Below are positions 14,961 to 23,680 of a stretch of DNA of 33,271 nt, piece after piece. The position numbers were made by a program, and so were the translations under genes. This DNA is from Brevibacterium sp. p3-SID960 (GTDB lineage: Bacteria > Actinomycetota > Actinomycetes > Actinomycetales > Brevibacteriaceae): assembly GCF_025144725.1 (NCBI RefSeq), contig NZ_JALXKS010000038.1, positions 1 to 33,271 on the forward strand, in the 5' to 3' direction. Position 1 is the stretch's first letter; every line of letters starts with the position of its first letter. The notes below the pieces were generated by a model that worked only from the letters and a program-made list of their open reading frames with translations, did no database searches and had not been told where the DNA came from.

Positions 14961-15872
14961 ATGACCTTCAATCCCGGCAGTCAGCTCGACACCTCCCAGG
15001 TCTCCCGCCGGTCCGGCGGCGGCATGGGCGGTCCCATCAAGGTCGGCGGGGGCATCGGCTCGATCGCCGTGCTCATCCTCGGCGTCATCCTCTTCGGCCC
15101 CGGGTTCATCAACCAGGGCCTCGGCGAGGGTTCAAGCTACGACTACTCCCAGGTCGGCGAGCAGGACAGCGGCCCGTCGCTGGCCGAGCAGTGCCAGACC
15201 GGTGAGGACGCCAATCGCAACATCGAGTGCCGGGTCGTGGGCACCGTGAACTCGCTCAACACCTATTGGGGCGGCGGCGCCTCCCGGCTCGGGGTGCGAT
15301 ATCACCGGCCCGAGGTGGTGCTGACGTCCGGTTCGTGGCACACCGGCTGCGGGGCAGCCAGCTCGGCGATGGGGCCCTTCTACTGCCCGGCCGACGAGAC
15401 GGCCTACTTCGACGTCGGGTTCTTCGACCAGCTGCGCAGCCAGTACGGCGCCGGCCAGGGCCCGCTGGCCGAGGAGTACGTCATCGCCCACGAGTTCGGC
15501 CACCACATCCAGCGCTTGACCGGCGACATCAACCGCGCCCAGCACGGCGACACCGGCCCGCAGTCCTCGGCGGTGCGCCTGGAGCTGCAGGCCGACTGCT
15601 ATGCCGGGGTATGGGCGTCGAATGCCTCGAAGACGAAGGACGCCGGGACCGGTGAGCCGTACCTGCAGCCGCTGACGGCCTCCGACATCCGCTCGGCGGT
15701 CTCGGCTGCCGAAGCGGTCGGCGATGACCGGATCCAGGAGAAGGCGCAGGGCCGGGTGACGCCGGAGAACTTCACACATGGGTCCTCCGAACAGCGCGAA
15801 ACCTGGTTCATGCGCGGATATGAGTACGGCGATCCCGCCGCGTGCGATACCTTCTCCGCTGGCCGGATCTGA
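14961..15872 (+). CDS. Membrane-anchored neutral zinc metallopeptidase (YpfJ-like)
   Basis: A 303-residue protein of the putative neutral zinc metallopeptidase family. One N-terminal membrane segment (about 32-50, IGSIAVLILGVILFGPGFI) follows a Gly-rich stretch and would place the catalytic domain outside the cell. The zinc motif is HEFGHH (177-182), with a downstream Glu in RLELQADCYAGVWA as likely third ligand. Several Cys residues (in QCQTG, IECRV, TGCGA, FYCPA and DCYAG) could form disulfides, as expected for an exported domain. The in-frame region upstream of ATG 14961 is antisense to rnhA and is not part of the gene. The natural substrate is unknown. Confidence 0.9.
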   Translation: MTFNPGSQLDTSQVSRRSGGGMGGPIKVGGGIGSIAVLILGVILFGPGFINQGLGEGSSYDYSQVGEQDSGPSLAEQCQTGEDANRNIECRVVGTVNSLNTYWGGGASRLGVRYHRPEVVLTSGSWHTGCGAASSAMGPFYCPADETAYFDVGFFDQLRSQYGAGQGPLAEEYVIAHEFGHHIQRLTGDINRAQHGDTGPQSSAVRLELQADCYAGVWASNASKTKDAGTGEPYLQPLTASDIRSAVSAAEAVGDDRIQEKAQGRVTPENFTHGSSEQRETWFMRGYEYGDPAACDTFSAGRI

Positions 15873-15886
15873 ACGCAGCAACACGG

Positions 15887-15940
15887 CACGCACACGGAGG
15901 CCGGTGAGCAGTCGGACTGCTCACCGGCCCCGTGTGCGTG
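15887..15940. terminator. Long bidirectional hairpin terminator
   Basis: The inner stem of 14 bp (15899-15912 with 15916-15929) has a 3-nt loop. The outer stem of 11 bp (15887-15897 with 15930-15940) is separated from it by one bulged A at 15898. It sits between the convergent stops of the zinc peptidase gene and sufT, so it can end transcripts from both sides. Confidence 0.8.
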
Positions 15941-15960
15941 ATGGGCTCAGATCCGGAAAC

Positions 15961-16296
15961 TCAGATGTTGAAGCCGAGGGCACGCATCTGCTCCTTGCCG
16001 TCCTCGGTGATGCGCTCGGGACCCCACGGCGGCATCCACACCCAGTTGATGCGGAAGGCCGGCACGATGCCCTCAAGCTGCTGAGCGCACTGGTCTTCGA
16101 TGACGTCGGTCAGCGGACAGGCCGCTGAGGTCAGGGTCATCTCGACGACTGCCGTGCCGTCGTCCTCGACGGACGCGCCGTAGACGAGTCCCAGGTCGAC
16201 GATGTTGACGCCGAGTTCAGGGTCGACGACGTCCATGAGCGCGTCGATGACCTCTTCGGGTGTGGCGTTGGTCGGTTGGTCGATCACTTCAGGCAT
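15961..16296 (-). CDS. sufT: SufT / MIP18-family Fe-S assembly protein
   Basis: A 111-residue DUF59 (MIP18) domain protein, the last gene of the suf operon. Family members help transfer or mature Fe-S clusters, especially when demand is high. The family motifs are VDPELGVNIVDLGLVY (about 23-38) and MTLTSAACPLTDVI with the conserved Cys at about 60. WVWMPPWGPERITEDGKEQMRALGFNI is the typical end. The ATG at 16296 has GAGGAGG upstream. It follows sufU by 30 nt, and the operon ends at the long hairpin beyond it. Confidence 0.93.
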   Translation of the reverse strand: MPEVIDQPTNATPEEVIDALMDVVDPELGVNIVDLGLVYGASVEDDGTAVVEMTLTSAACPLTDVIEDQCAQQLEGIVPAFRINWVWMPPWGPERITEDGKEQMRALGFNI

Positions 16297-16326
16297 GGTG
16301 TCCTCCTCGTACTGTCAGCATACGGT

Positions 16327-16803
16327 TCAGCGGCCTTCGGCGGCCGCCTGCGCCTGCACGAAGGCATCCTTGAATGCCACCCAGGCCAGCAGCGCGCACT
16401 TGATGCGCGCAGGAAACTTCGAGACTCCCTCGAACGCGGCGGCATCACCGAGCAGCTCCTCATCGGCGCGCCCGCGGCCGCGGGAGTGCATGAGCTCGTG
16501 GAAGCCGGCTTCCACCTCGGCGAACCTGTCAGGCGTCAGTTCGTCGAGCATCTCGGCCAGCACCGAGGCCGAGGCCATCGAGATCGAGCAGCCTGCACCG
16601 TCCCAGCGCATGTGCAGACTTTCGGCGGCCGGATCGTACAGCGCCTCGACGCTGATCTCGTCTCCGCAAGTCGGGTTGACCTGGTGGGAGGAGCCGAACA
16701 GCGCATCGCCGCCTTCCGGCGCACCGGTCAGCGGCAGGTTGCCGCAGCGGCGTTTGGCATGATCGAGGATGACCTGTTGGTACAGCTGCTGCAGATCGCT
16801 CAT
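16327..16803 (-). CDS. sufU: SufU, zinc-dependent sulfurtransferase partner of SufS
   Basis: A 158-residue IscU-like protein. In Gram-positive bacteria SufU takes persulfide sulfur from SufS and passes it on to SufBCD. Cys46 and Asp48 in NPTCGDE, Cys72 in GAGCSIS and Cys136 in RIKCALLAW are the zinc-ligand set. The insertion between the second and third Cys (LTPDRFAEVEAGFHELMHSRG) marks it as SufU rather than IscU. The ATG at 16803 begins MSDLQQLYQQ as in homologues. An upstream start would overlap sufS. Confidence 0.94.
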   Translation of the reverse strand: MSDLQQLYQQVILDHAKRRCGNLPLTGAPEGGDALFGSSHQVNPTCGDEISVEALYDPAAESLHMRWDGAGCSISMASASVLAEMLDELTPDRFAEVEAGFHELMHSRGRGRADEELLGDAAAFEGVSKFPARIKCALLAWVAFKDAFVQAQAAAEGR

Positions 16804-16819
16804 CGTGTCCCCTTCCGGC

Positions 16820-18091
16820 TCACGACAGCCCGAAGAAGGGCCGCACGTCTGCCAGAGCCGCCAGGAACGCATCGCAGTCGGCCTCTGTGGTGAAGACCGA
16901 GGCGCTGGCCCGGGTGGTGGCAGTCAGACCGTACCGGCGGTGCAGCGGCTGGGCACAGTGGTGGCCGACGCGCACGGCGATGCCGCGACTGTCGAGCACC
17001 TGGCCGACGTCGTGGGCGTGGACACCGTCGAGGTCGAATGACACGGCCGCGATGCTGGCTTCGTCGGCCGGCGGGCCGATGCGCCGGATTCCTGGGATCT
17101 GCGCGATGCCGTCGATGAGCCGGGACGCGATCTGCGCTTCGTGGGCGGCGATCTCGTCCATCCCGTAGTAGCTGAGGTAGTCGACTGCGGCATGCAGGCC
17201 GACGATCTCGGCGATCGGCTGGGTGCCGGCTTCGAACCGCTGCGGGGCGGGCATGAATGAGGCCGATTCCATGTCAACGGTCGTGATCATCGACCCGCCG
17301 GTGATGACCGGCGGCAGGGCGTCCAGCAGCTCGGAACGACCGTAGAGCACGCCGATGCCGGTGGGCCCGAGCATCTTGTGACCGGAGAACGCTGCGAAGT
17401 CGACGCCGAGGTCGTGCAGGTCGACCGGCAGGTGCGGCACCGACTGGCAGGCGTCGAGCACCGTGTAGGCGCCGACGGCGCGGGCCCGGTCGACGAGCCG
17501 GTCGACGGGGTTGATGGTGCCGAGCACGTTCGAGACGTGGGTGAAGGCCAGCACCTTCGTCGTCTCATCGACGATGGTGTCGAGCTCAGTGAGGTCGAGC
17601 TGGCCGTCATCGGTCAGCGGCAGCCACCGCAGCTGCGCTCCGGTCAGCGCTGCGGCCTGCTGCCACGGGACGAGGTTGGCGTGGTGCTCCATCTCGGTCA
17701 CGACGATCGAATCGCCGGGACCGAGGCGGAACCGCTGAGCCTCTGCTCCCCCGAGCCCGGCGGAGGCGTGTGCCATGCCGAGGGCGACGACATTGAGCGC
17801 CTCCGTGGCGTTCTTCGTCCAGCACACCTCATCGGCGGCGGCCCCGACGAAAGCGGCCACCGCCTCGCGCCCGGCTTCGAACGCATCGGTGGCGTCGACG
17901 GCCAACTGATGCGCGCCGCGGTGCACCGCGGCGTTGCGCCGCTGGTAGAACTCATCGATTGCGTCGATGACCTGGTGCGGCTTCTGCGCGGTGGCGCCGG
18001 AGTCAAGATAGACCAGTCGCGCTCCGCCGACTTCCCGATCGAGGATCGGGAAGTCGTTGCGGATGCGGTCGATGTCAGTTGGCCTGAGCAT
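16820..18091 (-). CDS. sufS: SufS cysteine desulfurase
   Basis: A 423-residue PLP enzyme that takes sulfur from cysteine and holds it as a persulfide for Fe-S assembly. Lys239 in SGHKMLGPTGIGVLYG binds PLP. His136 or 137 in TEMEHHANLVPW stacks on the cofactor. Cys379 in RVGHHCAQPLHRRYG is the persulfide carrier. This RxGHHCAQP loop is the group II (SufS) form. The start ATG is at 18091, 17 nt after the sufC stop codon. The full length is intact. Confidence 0.96.
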   Translation of the reverse strand: MLRPTDIDRIRNDFPILDREVGGARLVYLDSGATAQKPHQVIDAIDEFYQRRNAAVHRGAHQLAVDATDAFEAGREAVAAFVGAAADEVCWTKNATEALNVVALGMAHASAGLGGAEAQRFRLGPGDSIVVTEMEHHANLVPWQQAAALTGAQLRWLPLTDDGQLDLTELDTIVDETTKVLAFTHVSNVLGTINPVDRLVDRARAVGAYTVLDACQSVPHLPVDLHDLGVDFAAFSGHKMLGPTGIGVLYGRSELLDALPPVITGGSMITTVDMESASFMPAPQRFEAGTQPIAEIVGLHAAVDYLSYYGMDEIAAHEAQIASRLIDGIAQIPGIRRIGPPADEASIAAVSFDLDGVHAHDVGQVLDSRGIAVRVGHHCAQPLHRRYGLTATTRASASVFTTEADCDAFLAALADVRPFFGLS

Positions 18092-18108
18092 TGAGGTGAG
18101 CGCAGTGA

Positions 18109-18867
18109 TCAGGCGTCCTGCAGGGCGAGGCGGTCGTAGCCCTCGTTCTCGAGGCGCTCGGCCAGCTCCGGGCCGCCGGACTCAGCGACACGGCCGTTGT
18201 AGAGCACGTGGACGCGATCCGGGGTGATGTACTGCAGGATGCGGGTGTAGTGGGTGATGAGCATGATCCCGACGTCGGTCTTCTCCTTGGCGCGGTTGAC
18301 GCCTTCGGAGACGATGCGCAGGGCGTCGACGTCGAGGCCGGAGTCGGTCTCATCGAGGATCGCGAAGCGCGGCTTGAGCATCTCCATCTGGAGGATCTCG
18401 TGGCGCTTCTTCTCACCACCGGAGAATCCCTCGTTGACGTTGCGGGAGGCGAACGCCGGGTCGACGCGAAGATCCTTCATCGCACCGGAGAGCTCCTTGG
18501 TCCAGGTGCGCAGCTTCGGTGCCTCGCCGTCGATGGCGGTCTTAGCCGAGCGCAGGAAGTTCGTCACGGTCACGCCGGGAACCTCGACGGGGTACTGCAT
18601 GGCGAGGAACAGGCCGGCGCGGGCGCGCTCGTCCGGGGACATCTCCGTGATGTCCTCGCCGTCGAGGGTGACGGTGCCGGAGGTGATCTCGTACTTCGGG
18701 TGGCCGGCAAGGGCGTAGGCCAGGGTCGACTTACCGGAGCCGTTGGGGCCCATGATGGCATGGGTCTCGTTCGAGTTCAGCTCCAGGTCGACGCCCTTGA
18801 GGATCTCCTTGGGGCCGGATTCGGTCTGGACGCTGACGTGCAGGTCGCGGATGGAAAGAGTTGCCAT
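18109..18867 (-). CDS. sufC: SufC, ATPase of the SufBCD scaffold
   Basis: A 252-residue ABC-type ATPase that powers conformational change in the SufB-SufD scaffold; it is cytoplasmic and not a transporter. It has Walker A GPNGSGKS (40-47), signature FSGGEKKRHEILQM, Walker B FAILDETDSGLDVDAL and the switch His in LITHYTRIL. The E-K-K-R-x-E signature and ETDSGLD are typical of SufC. It lies 36 nt after the Rieske gene and 17 nt before sufS. Confidence 0.96.
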   Translation of the reverse strand: MATLSIRDLHVSVQTESGPKEILKGVDLELNSNETHAIMGPNGSGKSTLAYALAGHPKYEITSGTVTLDGEDITEMSPDERARAGLFLAMQYPVEVPGVTVTNFLRSAKTAIDGEAPKLRTWTKELSGAMKDLRVDPAFASRNVNEGFSGGEKKRHEILQMEMLKPRFAILDETDSGLDVDALRIVSEGVNRAKEKTDVGIMLITHYTRILQYITPDRVHVLYNGRVAESGGPELAERLENEGYDRLALQDA

Positions 18868-18903
18868 GGTTTCAGTCCTTTGGTGTTGTTCGTTCGGTGA
18901 GGA

Positions 18904-19230
18904 TCAGGTGGCCGCTGCCGGGCTGAGATCGACGTATATGGCACCGTCGCGCTCTTCGCACGGATAGACGGCGACCGGTTCGAAGGCCGGTGGGGTCAGC
19001 GGCTGTCCGGTGGTCAGTGAGAAGGCCGAGCCGTGCAGCCAGCATTCGATCGAGCAGCCTGAGATCTCGCCCTCGGCGAGTGAGACCTCGCCGTGGGTGC
19101 ACAGGTCGTCGATCGCATGGACGGTGCCGTCCTCGGTGCGGGCGATGCAGATCTCGCGTTCGTCGATGACGACGCGCAGTGCCGCGCCGGCCGGAACAGC
19201 ACTGGCCTTGCAGGCTTCGTGCAGACTCAC
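18904..19230 (-). CDS. Rieske-type [2Fe-2S] ferredoxin in the suf operon
   Basis: A 108-residue non-heme-oxygenase-type Rieske protein. The cluster ligands are Cys44 and His46 in CTHGEVSL, and Cys63 and His66 in ECWLHGSAF, giving CXH-X16-CX2H. It has no membrane anchor, so it is cytoplasmic. Its start overlaps the sufD stop by 4 nt (ATGA), so it is made together with the scaffold. A Rieske protein between sufD and sufC is known from actinobacterial suf operons. It may supply electrons for cluster assembly, but this is inference. Confidence 0.93.
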   Translation of the reverse strand: MSLHEACKASAVPAGAALRVVIDEREICIARTEDGTVHAIDDLCTHGEVSLAEGEISGCSIECWLHGSAFSLTTGQPLTPPAFEPVAVYPCEERDGAIYVDLSPAAAT

Positions 19231-20378
19231 ATCATGCTCCGCGACAGCTCGTCCTCGATCTGCTCGGTGAGGACTTCCTCGATCTCGGGCACACGGATCT
19301 GCTGTATGACCTCGTTGAAGAAGCCGCGCACCACGAGGCGGCGGGCGACGGTCTCCGGGATGCCGCGGCTCATGAGGTAGAACAGGTGCTCCTCATCGAA
19401 GCGGCCAGTCGAGGATGCGTGTCCGGCGCCTTCGATGTCGCCGGTCTCGATCTCCAGGTTCGGCACCGAATCGGCCCGCGCTCCCTCGGTGAGAATGAGG
19501 TTGCGGTTGAGCTCGTAGGTGTCGATGCCCAGGGCCTCGGGCCGGATGAGCACATCGCCGATCCACACGCTGTGCGCATCGGTTCCCTGCAGCGCGCCCT
19601 TGTACAGCACGTTGGAGGTGGCCTTGGCGGTGTTGTGGTCGATGTAGGTGCGGTGCTCCAGGTGCTGGCCGGCGTCGGCGAAGTACAGGCCGAGCAGCTC
19701 AGCCTCGCCGCCGGGACCGTCGTAGCGGACGTTGGAGTTCAGGCGCACGATGTCTCCGCCGAGCGAGATGGCGATGTGCTTGAACTGTGCGTCCTTGCCC
19801 ACGAGCGCGTCGTGCTGGCCGAGGTGGACGGAGCCGTCCTCCCACAGCTGGATTGACGCGAAGGTGACCTCGGCGCCCTCGCCGATGAGCAGGGAGACGA
19901 GCTCGGAGTACCGGGCCTGCCCCTCGTGTTCGACGACGATGGTGGCCTTGGCGTTCGCACCGATGGTGACGACGACATGGCCGTGGACGGTCTGGCCGTC
20001 CACACCGTCGGCGTGGATGATGACCGGCTCGTCGAGCTCGCGGCCGGCGGGCACATCGTAGTGGAGCACAGCGGGCGCCTGATTCGCTGCGATCGCCGCA
20101 GGACGGTCCTCAGGCTCGAGCACGCCCAGCGCGCGGGCGGCCTCCAGGTCGATGACCTCCTGGGTGACCCCAGCGGGGAGGTCCTGGCTGAGGTTGAGCG
20201 ACTGACCGGCGCCGGTGTCCTCGAGCAGGTCGGTGAGCTTGCGCACCGGGGTGAAGCGCCATTCCTCTTCCCGTCCGGTGATCTGCGGGAAGTCGGCGAC
20301 TGAGAAGCTGCGGGTCCGTTCGCTCCGGGATTTCGCCGGAACCTGAACCTCGCTCGGGTTCTCAAGAGTCTGTGTCAT
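19227..20378 (-). CDS. sufD: SufD scaffold subunit
   Basis: A 383-residue beta-helix protein that pairs with SufB and SufC to build new Fe-S clusters. The N-terminal ~110 residues are variable. The SufBD core follows, with HLEHRTYIDHNTAKATSNVLYKGAL (the conserved His is near the cluster site) and [41 protein letters not shown] near the C-terminus. The start ATG is at 20378, 54 nt after sufB. The C-terminal end overlaps the Rieske gene. Confidence 0.95.
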   Translation of the reverse strand: MTQTLENPSEVQVPAKSRSERTRSFSVADFPQITGREEEWRFTPVRKLTDLLEDTGAGQSLNLSQDLPAGVTQEVIDLEAARALGVLEPEDRPAAIAANQAPAVLHYDVPAGRELDEPVIIHADGVDGQTVHGHVVVTIGANAKATIVVEHEGQARYSELVSLLIGEGAEVTFASIQLWEDGSVHLGQHDALVGKDAQFKHIAISLGGDIVRLNSNVRYDGPGGEAELLGLYFADAGQHLEHRTYIDHNTAKATSNVLYKGALQGTDAHSVWIGDVLIRPEALGIDTYELNRNLILTEGARADSVPNLEIETGDIEGAGHASSTGRFDEEHLFYLMSRGIPETVARRLVVRGFFNEVIQQIRVPEIEEVLTEQIEDELSRSMM

Positions 20379-20432
20379 TGAGTGTTCTCTCCTGTGTGAG
20401 ACGTGGGTGCCTGGACGGGTGCGGTGGCCGGA

Positions 20433-21869
20433 TCAGCCGACCGCGCCCTCCATCTGCAGCTCGATGAGGCGGTTGAGCTCGAGGGCGTACTCCATCGGCA
20501 GCTCACGGGCGATCGGCTCGACGAAGCCGCGCACGATCATCGCCATCGCCTCGGTCTCGTCGAGGCCGCGGCTCATGAGGTAGAACAGCTGGTCCTCGCT
20601 GACCTTGGAGACGGTGGCCTCGTGGCCGAGCGAGACATCGTCTTCGCGGATGTCGATGTAGGGGTAGGTGTCCGAGCGTGAGATGTTGTCGACGAGCAGT
20701 GCGTCGCACAGCACGGTGTTCGACGAGCCCTTGGCCTTCGGGTGGACGTGCACGAGGCCGCGGTAGCCGGCGCGGCCGCCGTTGCGGGCCACGGACTTCG
20801 ACACGATCGACGAGTGGGTGTTCGGTGCGGCGTGCACCATCTTGGCGCCGGTGTCCTGGTGCTGGCCGCCGCCGGCGAATGCCACCGACAGGGTCTCACC
20901 GCGGGCGTGCTGGCCGGTCAGCCAGATCGCCGGGTACTTCATGGTGACCTTCGAGCCGATGTTGCCGTCGACCCATTCCATCGTCGCGCCCTCTTCGGCG
21001 ATCGCACGCTTGGTGACGAGGTTGTACACGTTGTTCGACCAGTTCTGGATGGTCGTGTAGCGCACACGGGCGTCCTTCTTCGCGATGATCTCGACGACAG
21101 CAGAATGCAGCGAATCGGACTTGTAGATCGGCGCGGTGCAGCCTTCGACGTAGTGCACGTAGGAGCCTTCGTCGGCGATGATGAGAGTGCGCTCGAACTG
21201 GCCCATGTTCTCGGTGTTGATCCGGAAGTAGGCCTGCAGCGGGATCTCGACGTGGACGCCCTTGGGCACGTAGATGAACGATCCGCCGGACCACACTGCG
21301 GTGTTGAGCGCGGAGAACTTGTTGTCCCCGGCCGGGATGACCGAGCCGAAGTACTCTTCGAAGATCTCCGGGTGCTCGCGCAGGCCGGTGTCGGTGTCGA
21401 GGAAGATGACGCCCTGGCGCTCCAGCTCCTCGTTGATCTTGTGATACACGACCTCGGACTCGTACTGGGCGGCCACGCCTGCGACGAGGCGCTGCTTCTC
21501 GGCCTCCGGGATGCCGAGGCGGTCGTAGGTGTTCTTGATGTCCTCGGGCAGGTCCTCCCAGGACTGCACCTGACCCTCGGTGGAGCGGACGAAGTACTTG
21601 ATGTCGTCGAAGTTGATGTCGGTCAGGTCAGCGCCCCAGTGCGGCATCGGCTTCTTGTCGAACAGGCGCAGAGCCTTGAGGCGGCGGTTGAGCATCCACT
21701 CGGGCTCTTCCTTCAGAGCCGAGATCCGGCGGACGACCTCTTCGCTCAGGCCGCGTTCGGCGGTGGCGCCGGCATCGTTCTCGTCGTGCCAGCCGTAGGC
21801 GTAGTTGCCGATGTCGTGAAGCTCAGGATTGGCCTCAAGAATCGGGTTGGTCTCGGTGGTGTCAGTCAC
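20433..21869 (-). CDS. sufB: SufB scaffold subunit
   Basis: A 478-residue protein that is the main site of cluster assembly in SufBC2D. It shows [59 protein letters not shown] with the conserved Cys, [17 protein letters not shown] and [23 protein letters not shown]. It is intact, with no intein. The start is GTG at 21869, with GGAGG 6 nt upstream, and overlaps the sufR stop as GTGA. The frame stays open further upstream, but that is antisense-like sequence over sufR. Confidence 0.96.
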   Translation of the reverse strand: MTDTTETNPILEANPELHDIGNYAYGWHDENDAGATAERGLSEEVVRRISALKEEPEWMLNRRLKALRLFDKKPMPHWGADLTDINFDDIKYFVRSTEGQVQSWEDLPEDIKNTYDRLGIPEAEKQRLVAGVAAQYESEVVYHKINEELERQGVIFLDTDTGLREHPEIFEEYFGSVIPAGDNKFSALNTAVWSGGSFIYVPKGVHVEIPLQAYFRINTENMGQFERTLIIADEGSYVHYVEGCTAPIYKSDSLHSAVVEIIAKKDARVRYTTIQNWSNNVYNLVTKRAIAEEGATMEWVDGNIGSKVTMKYPAIWLTGQHARGETLSVAFAGGGQHQDTGAKMVHAAPNTHSSIVSKSVARNGGRAGYRGLVHVHPKAKGSSNTVLCDALLVDNISRSDTYPYIDIREDDVSLGHEATVSKVSEDQLFYLMSRGLDETEAMAMIVRGFVEPIARELPMEYALELNRLIELQMEGAVG

Positions 21870-22606
21870 CTTGAGCCTCCTTGTGTGCGATCGTTCTGGT
21901 CGATCAACGGGCGGTTGACGACAGAGGTGGGAATGTGGGTCGTGCAGACGTGGCCGCCGCCGGCCAGTGTCGACAGGCGGCGGACGTCGACCCCGAGGTA
22001 GTCGGAGAACATCTCGAGCTCCTGTTCGCAGAACTCGGGGTAGGCCTCGGCGACGTTCTGGATCGGGCAGTGTCCCTGGCACAGCTGCATCGCCTCCAGC
22101 GGGGTGCCGACGGCCACCGGGGTGGCCGAGGCGGCGAATCCCTCGGCGGAGAGCGCCTGGGCCAGTTCGCGAGAGCGGCTGGGAAGCGTCTCGGCGCTGT
22201 GCGACAGCCTCGAGCGCAGTCGCGCCCGCAGCCCGTCGACGTATTCGGCGGCGTACTCAGAGATTGCCTCGCGGCCGTCCTTGCGGGCGAGGAAGTCGAG
22301 CACGTCGACGGCGAGGTCGTCGTAACTGTGGCTGATCTCGGCGTGGCCTTCGGCGGTCACCACATACTGGCGTGCCGGCCGACCGCGGCCGATCTTCGTC
22401 CCGGCCAGGTCGCGAACCTCCACGAGGCCCTCATCAGCCAAGGCGTCGAGGTGCCGACGGATGGCCGCGGCAGTGAGGTCCATGGACTTCGCCACCGCCG
22501 AGGCGCTGACCGGACCCTGGTCGAGAACAGCGGCCAGCACCCGATGCCGGGTCTTGACGTCTTCGTGTGCGCGCGATTTGCGCTGTGGAGCATGCTGGGC
22601 AACCAT
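21866..22606 (-). CDS. sufR: SufR-type Fe-S-sensing transcriptional regulator
   Basis: A 246-residue regulator. A winged helix-turn-helix lies at about 20-85 ([20 protein letters not shown], then a wing ending [12 protein letters not shown]). The C-terminal domain has Cys176, Cys180 and Cys193 in LCQGHC and EFCEQE, and Cys221 in GGGHVC. Three such Cys and their spacing are typical of [4Fe-4S] SufR proteins, which repress suf genes when the cluster is bound. It is the first gene of the operon and is cotranslated with sufB. A palindrome lies about 43 nt upstream of its start, consistent with self-regulation. The ATG at 22606 is chosen; a GTG at 22615 and an ATG at 22657 are possible, but 22657 lies within the palindrome. 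Confidence 0.92.
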   Translation of the reverse strand: MVAQHAPQRKSRAHEDVKTRHRVLAAVLDQGPVSASAVAKSMDLTAAAIRRHLDALADEGLVEVRDLAGTKIGRGRPARQYVVTAEGHAEISHSYDDLAVDVLDFLARKDGREAISEYAAEYVDGLRARLRSRLSHSAETLPSRSRELAQALSAEGFAASATPVAVGTPLEAMQLCQGHCPIQNVAEAYPEFCEQELEMFSDYLGVDVRRLSTLAGGGHVCTTHIPTSVVNRPLIDQNDRTQGGSR

Positions 22607-22648
22607 GAGTTTCACCCCGCTTTCGGCTGACGATACCAGTGACTCTGC

Positions 22649-22674
22649 TTTAGACAACAGTATTGTGTTCTAAA
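22649..22674. promoter_or_regulatory. Candidate SufR operator (26-bp imperfect palindrome)
   Basis: The arms TTTAGA (22649-22654) and TCTAAA (22669-22674) are perfect. Inner bases also pair, so 10 of 13 positions are symmetrical. It lies in the sufR/ABC divergent region, in the most A/T-rich stretch there. On the minus strand TTTACA (22684-22689) and AATACT (near 22660) could be the suf promoter, so a bound repressor would cover the -10. Binding by SufR is inferred from position. Confidence 0.5.
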
Positions 22675-22725
22675 TTGTTCCATGTAAACAAAGGGCACCC
22701 TAAAGTGCCGGAGTGCAGGCGCGGC

Positions 22726-22731
22726 TACGAT
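22726..22731 (+). promoter_or_regulatory. -10 element of the ABC exporter operon, leaderless geometry
   Basis: TACGAT ends 7 nt before the GTG at 22739, and there is no Shine-Dalgarno sequence. The -35 is unclear. This geometry supports GTG 22739 rather than ATG 22730 as the start. Confidence 0.45.
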
Positions 22732-22738
22732 GGTACGC

Positions 22739-23680
22739 GTGTCTGACACCCCTGCATCGCCTGCGCCGCTGCACATCTCCGGCCTGGCCTTCTCCTACCG
22801 CACCGGCCAGCGCGCCGTCGACGATGTCTCCCTGCGTGCCGCCGCCGGGACCGTCCACGCGATCCTCGGACCCAACGGCGCGGGGAAGTCGACGACCATC
22901 GCCTGCGCCGTCGGTCTGCACCGCCCGAGTGCCGGCACCGTGCGCATCTTCGGCCGCGATCCTGTCGCCGATCACAGCTTCACCGCAGGGCGCACCGGCG
23001 TCATGCTCCAAGACGGCGGCCTGCCGATGGCCGCCCGCCCGCTGGCGGTGCTAACGCACCTCTCGCGCCTGTACGCCTCCCCGCTCGATGTCACGGAACT
23101 GGCCGAACGACTGGGCATCACCTCGTTCGCAGACCGGTCGATCCGCCGCCTGTCCGGCGGACAGCGCCAGCGCGTCGGCCTGGCCGCAGCCCTCATCGGC
23201 CGGCCGCGGCTGCTGTTCCTCGACGAACCGACCGCGGGCCTCGACCCGCAGGCAGCACTCGTCGTCCGCGAGGTCATCGACGAGCAGCGCCGGGCCGGTG
23301 CCAGCGTCGTGCTCACCACCCACGACATGGATGACGCCCAGCGGCTGGCCGATGAGATCACCATCATCGACCACGGCCGGGTCATCGCCGCCGGCACACC
23401 CCGCCGGCTCATGAACGGCGGCGGCAACCGGATGCTGCGCATCGTCACCGGCTCTCCGCTGAGCGCCGAGGTGAGCCGCGCACTCGCAGTACACGGCTCC
23501 GTCGACCAGACCCCCGGCGATGCGGCCACCACGCTGGTGCGCGGGGACATCACGCCTGCCGACCTAGCAGCCATCACGAGGCTGCTGGCAGACCACGATG
23601 TCGTCTGCGAGGAGTTCGCCGTCACCGGCCGCACCCTCAACGACGTCTTCCTCGACCTGACCGGAAGGAGCCTGCGGTGA
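22739..23680 (+). CDS. ABC exporter ATP-binding subunit
   Basis: A 313-residue ATPase. It has Walker A GPNGAGKST (44-52), signature LSGGQRQRVGLAAAL, Walker B LLFLDEPTAGLDP and switch His in LTTHDMDDAQ. The C-terminal ~90 residues form the extra domain common in drug- and antibiotic-type ABC-2 exporters (ending VTGRTLNDVFLDLTGRSLR). The GTG at 22739 is preferred by promoter geometry; ATG 22730 adds three residues. It overlaps the permease gene by 4 nt (GTGA). The position between sufR and ctaA matches an ABC pair in mycobacteria annotated as antibiotic transport. The substrate is unknown. Confidence 0.92.
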   Translation: MSDTPASPAPLHISGLAFSYRTGQRAVDDVSLRAAAGTVHAILGPNGAGKSTTIACAVGLHRPSAGTVRIFGRDPVADHSFTAGRTGVMLQDGGLPMAARPLAVLTHLSRLYASPLDVTELAERLGITSFADRSIRRLSGGQRQRVGLAAALIGRPRLLFLDEPTAGLDPQAALVVREVIDEQRRAGASVVLTTHDMDDAQRLADEITIIDHGRVIAAGTPRRLMNGGGNRMLRIVTGSPLSAEVSRALAVHGSVDQTPGDAATTLVRGDITPADLAAITRLLADHDVVCEEFAVTGRTLNDVFLDLTGRSLR

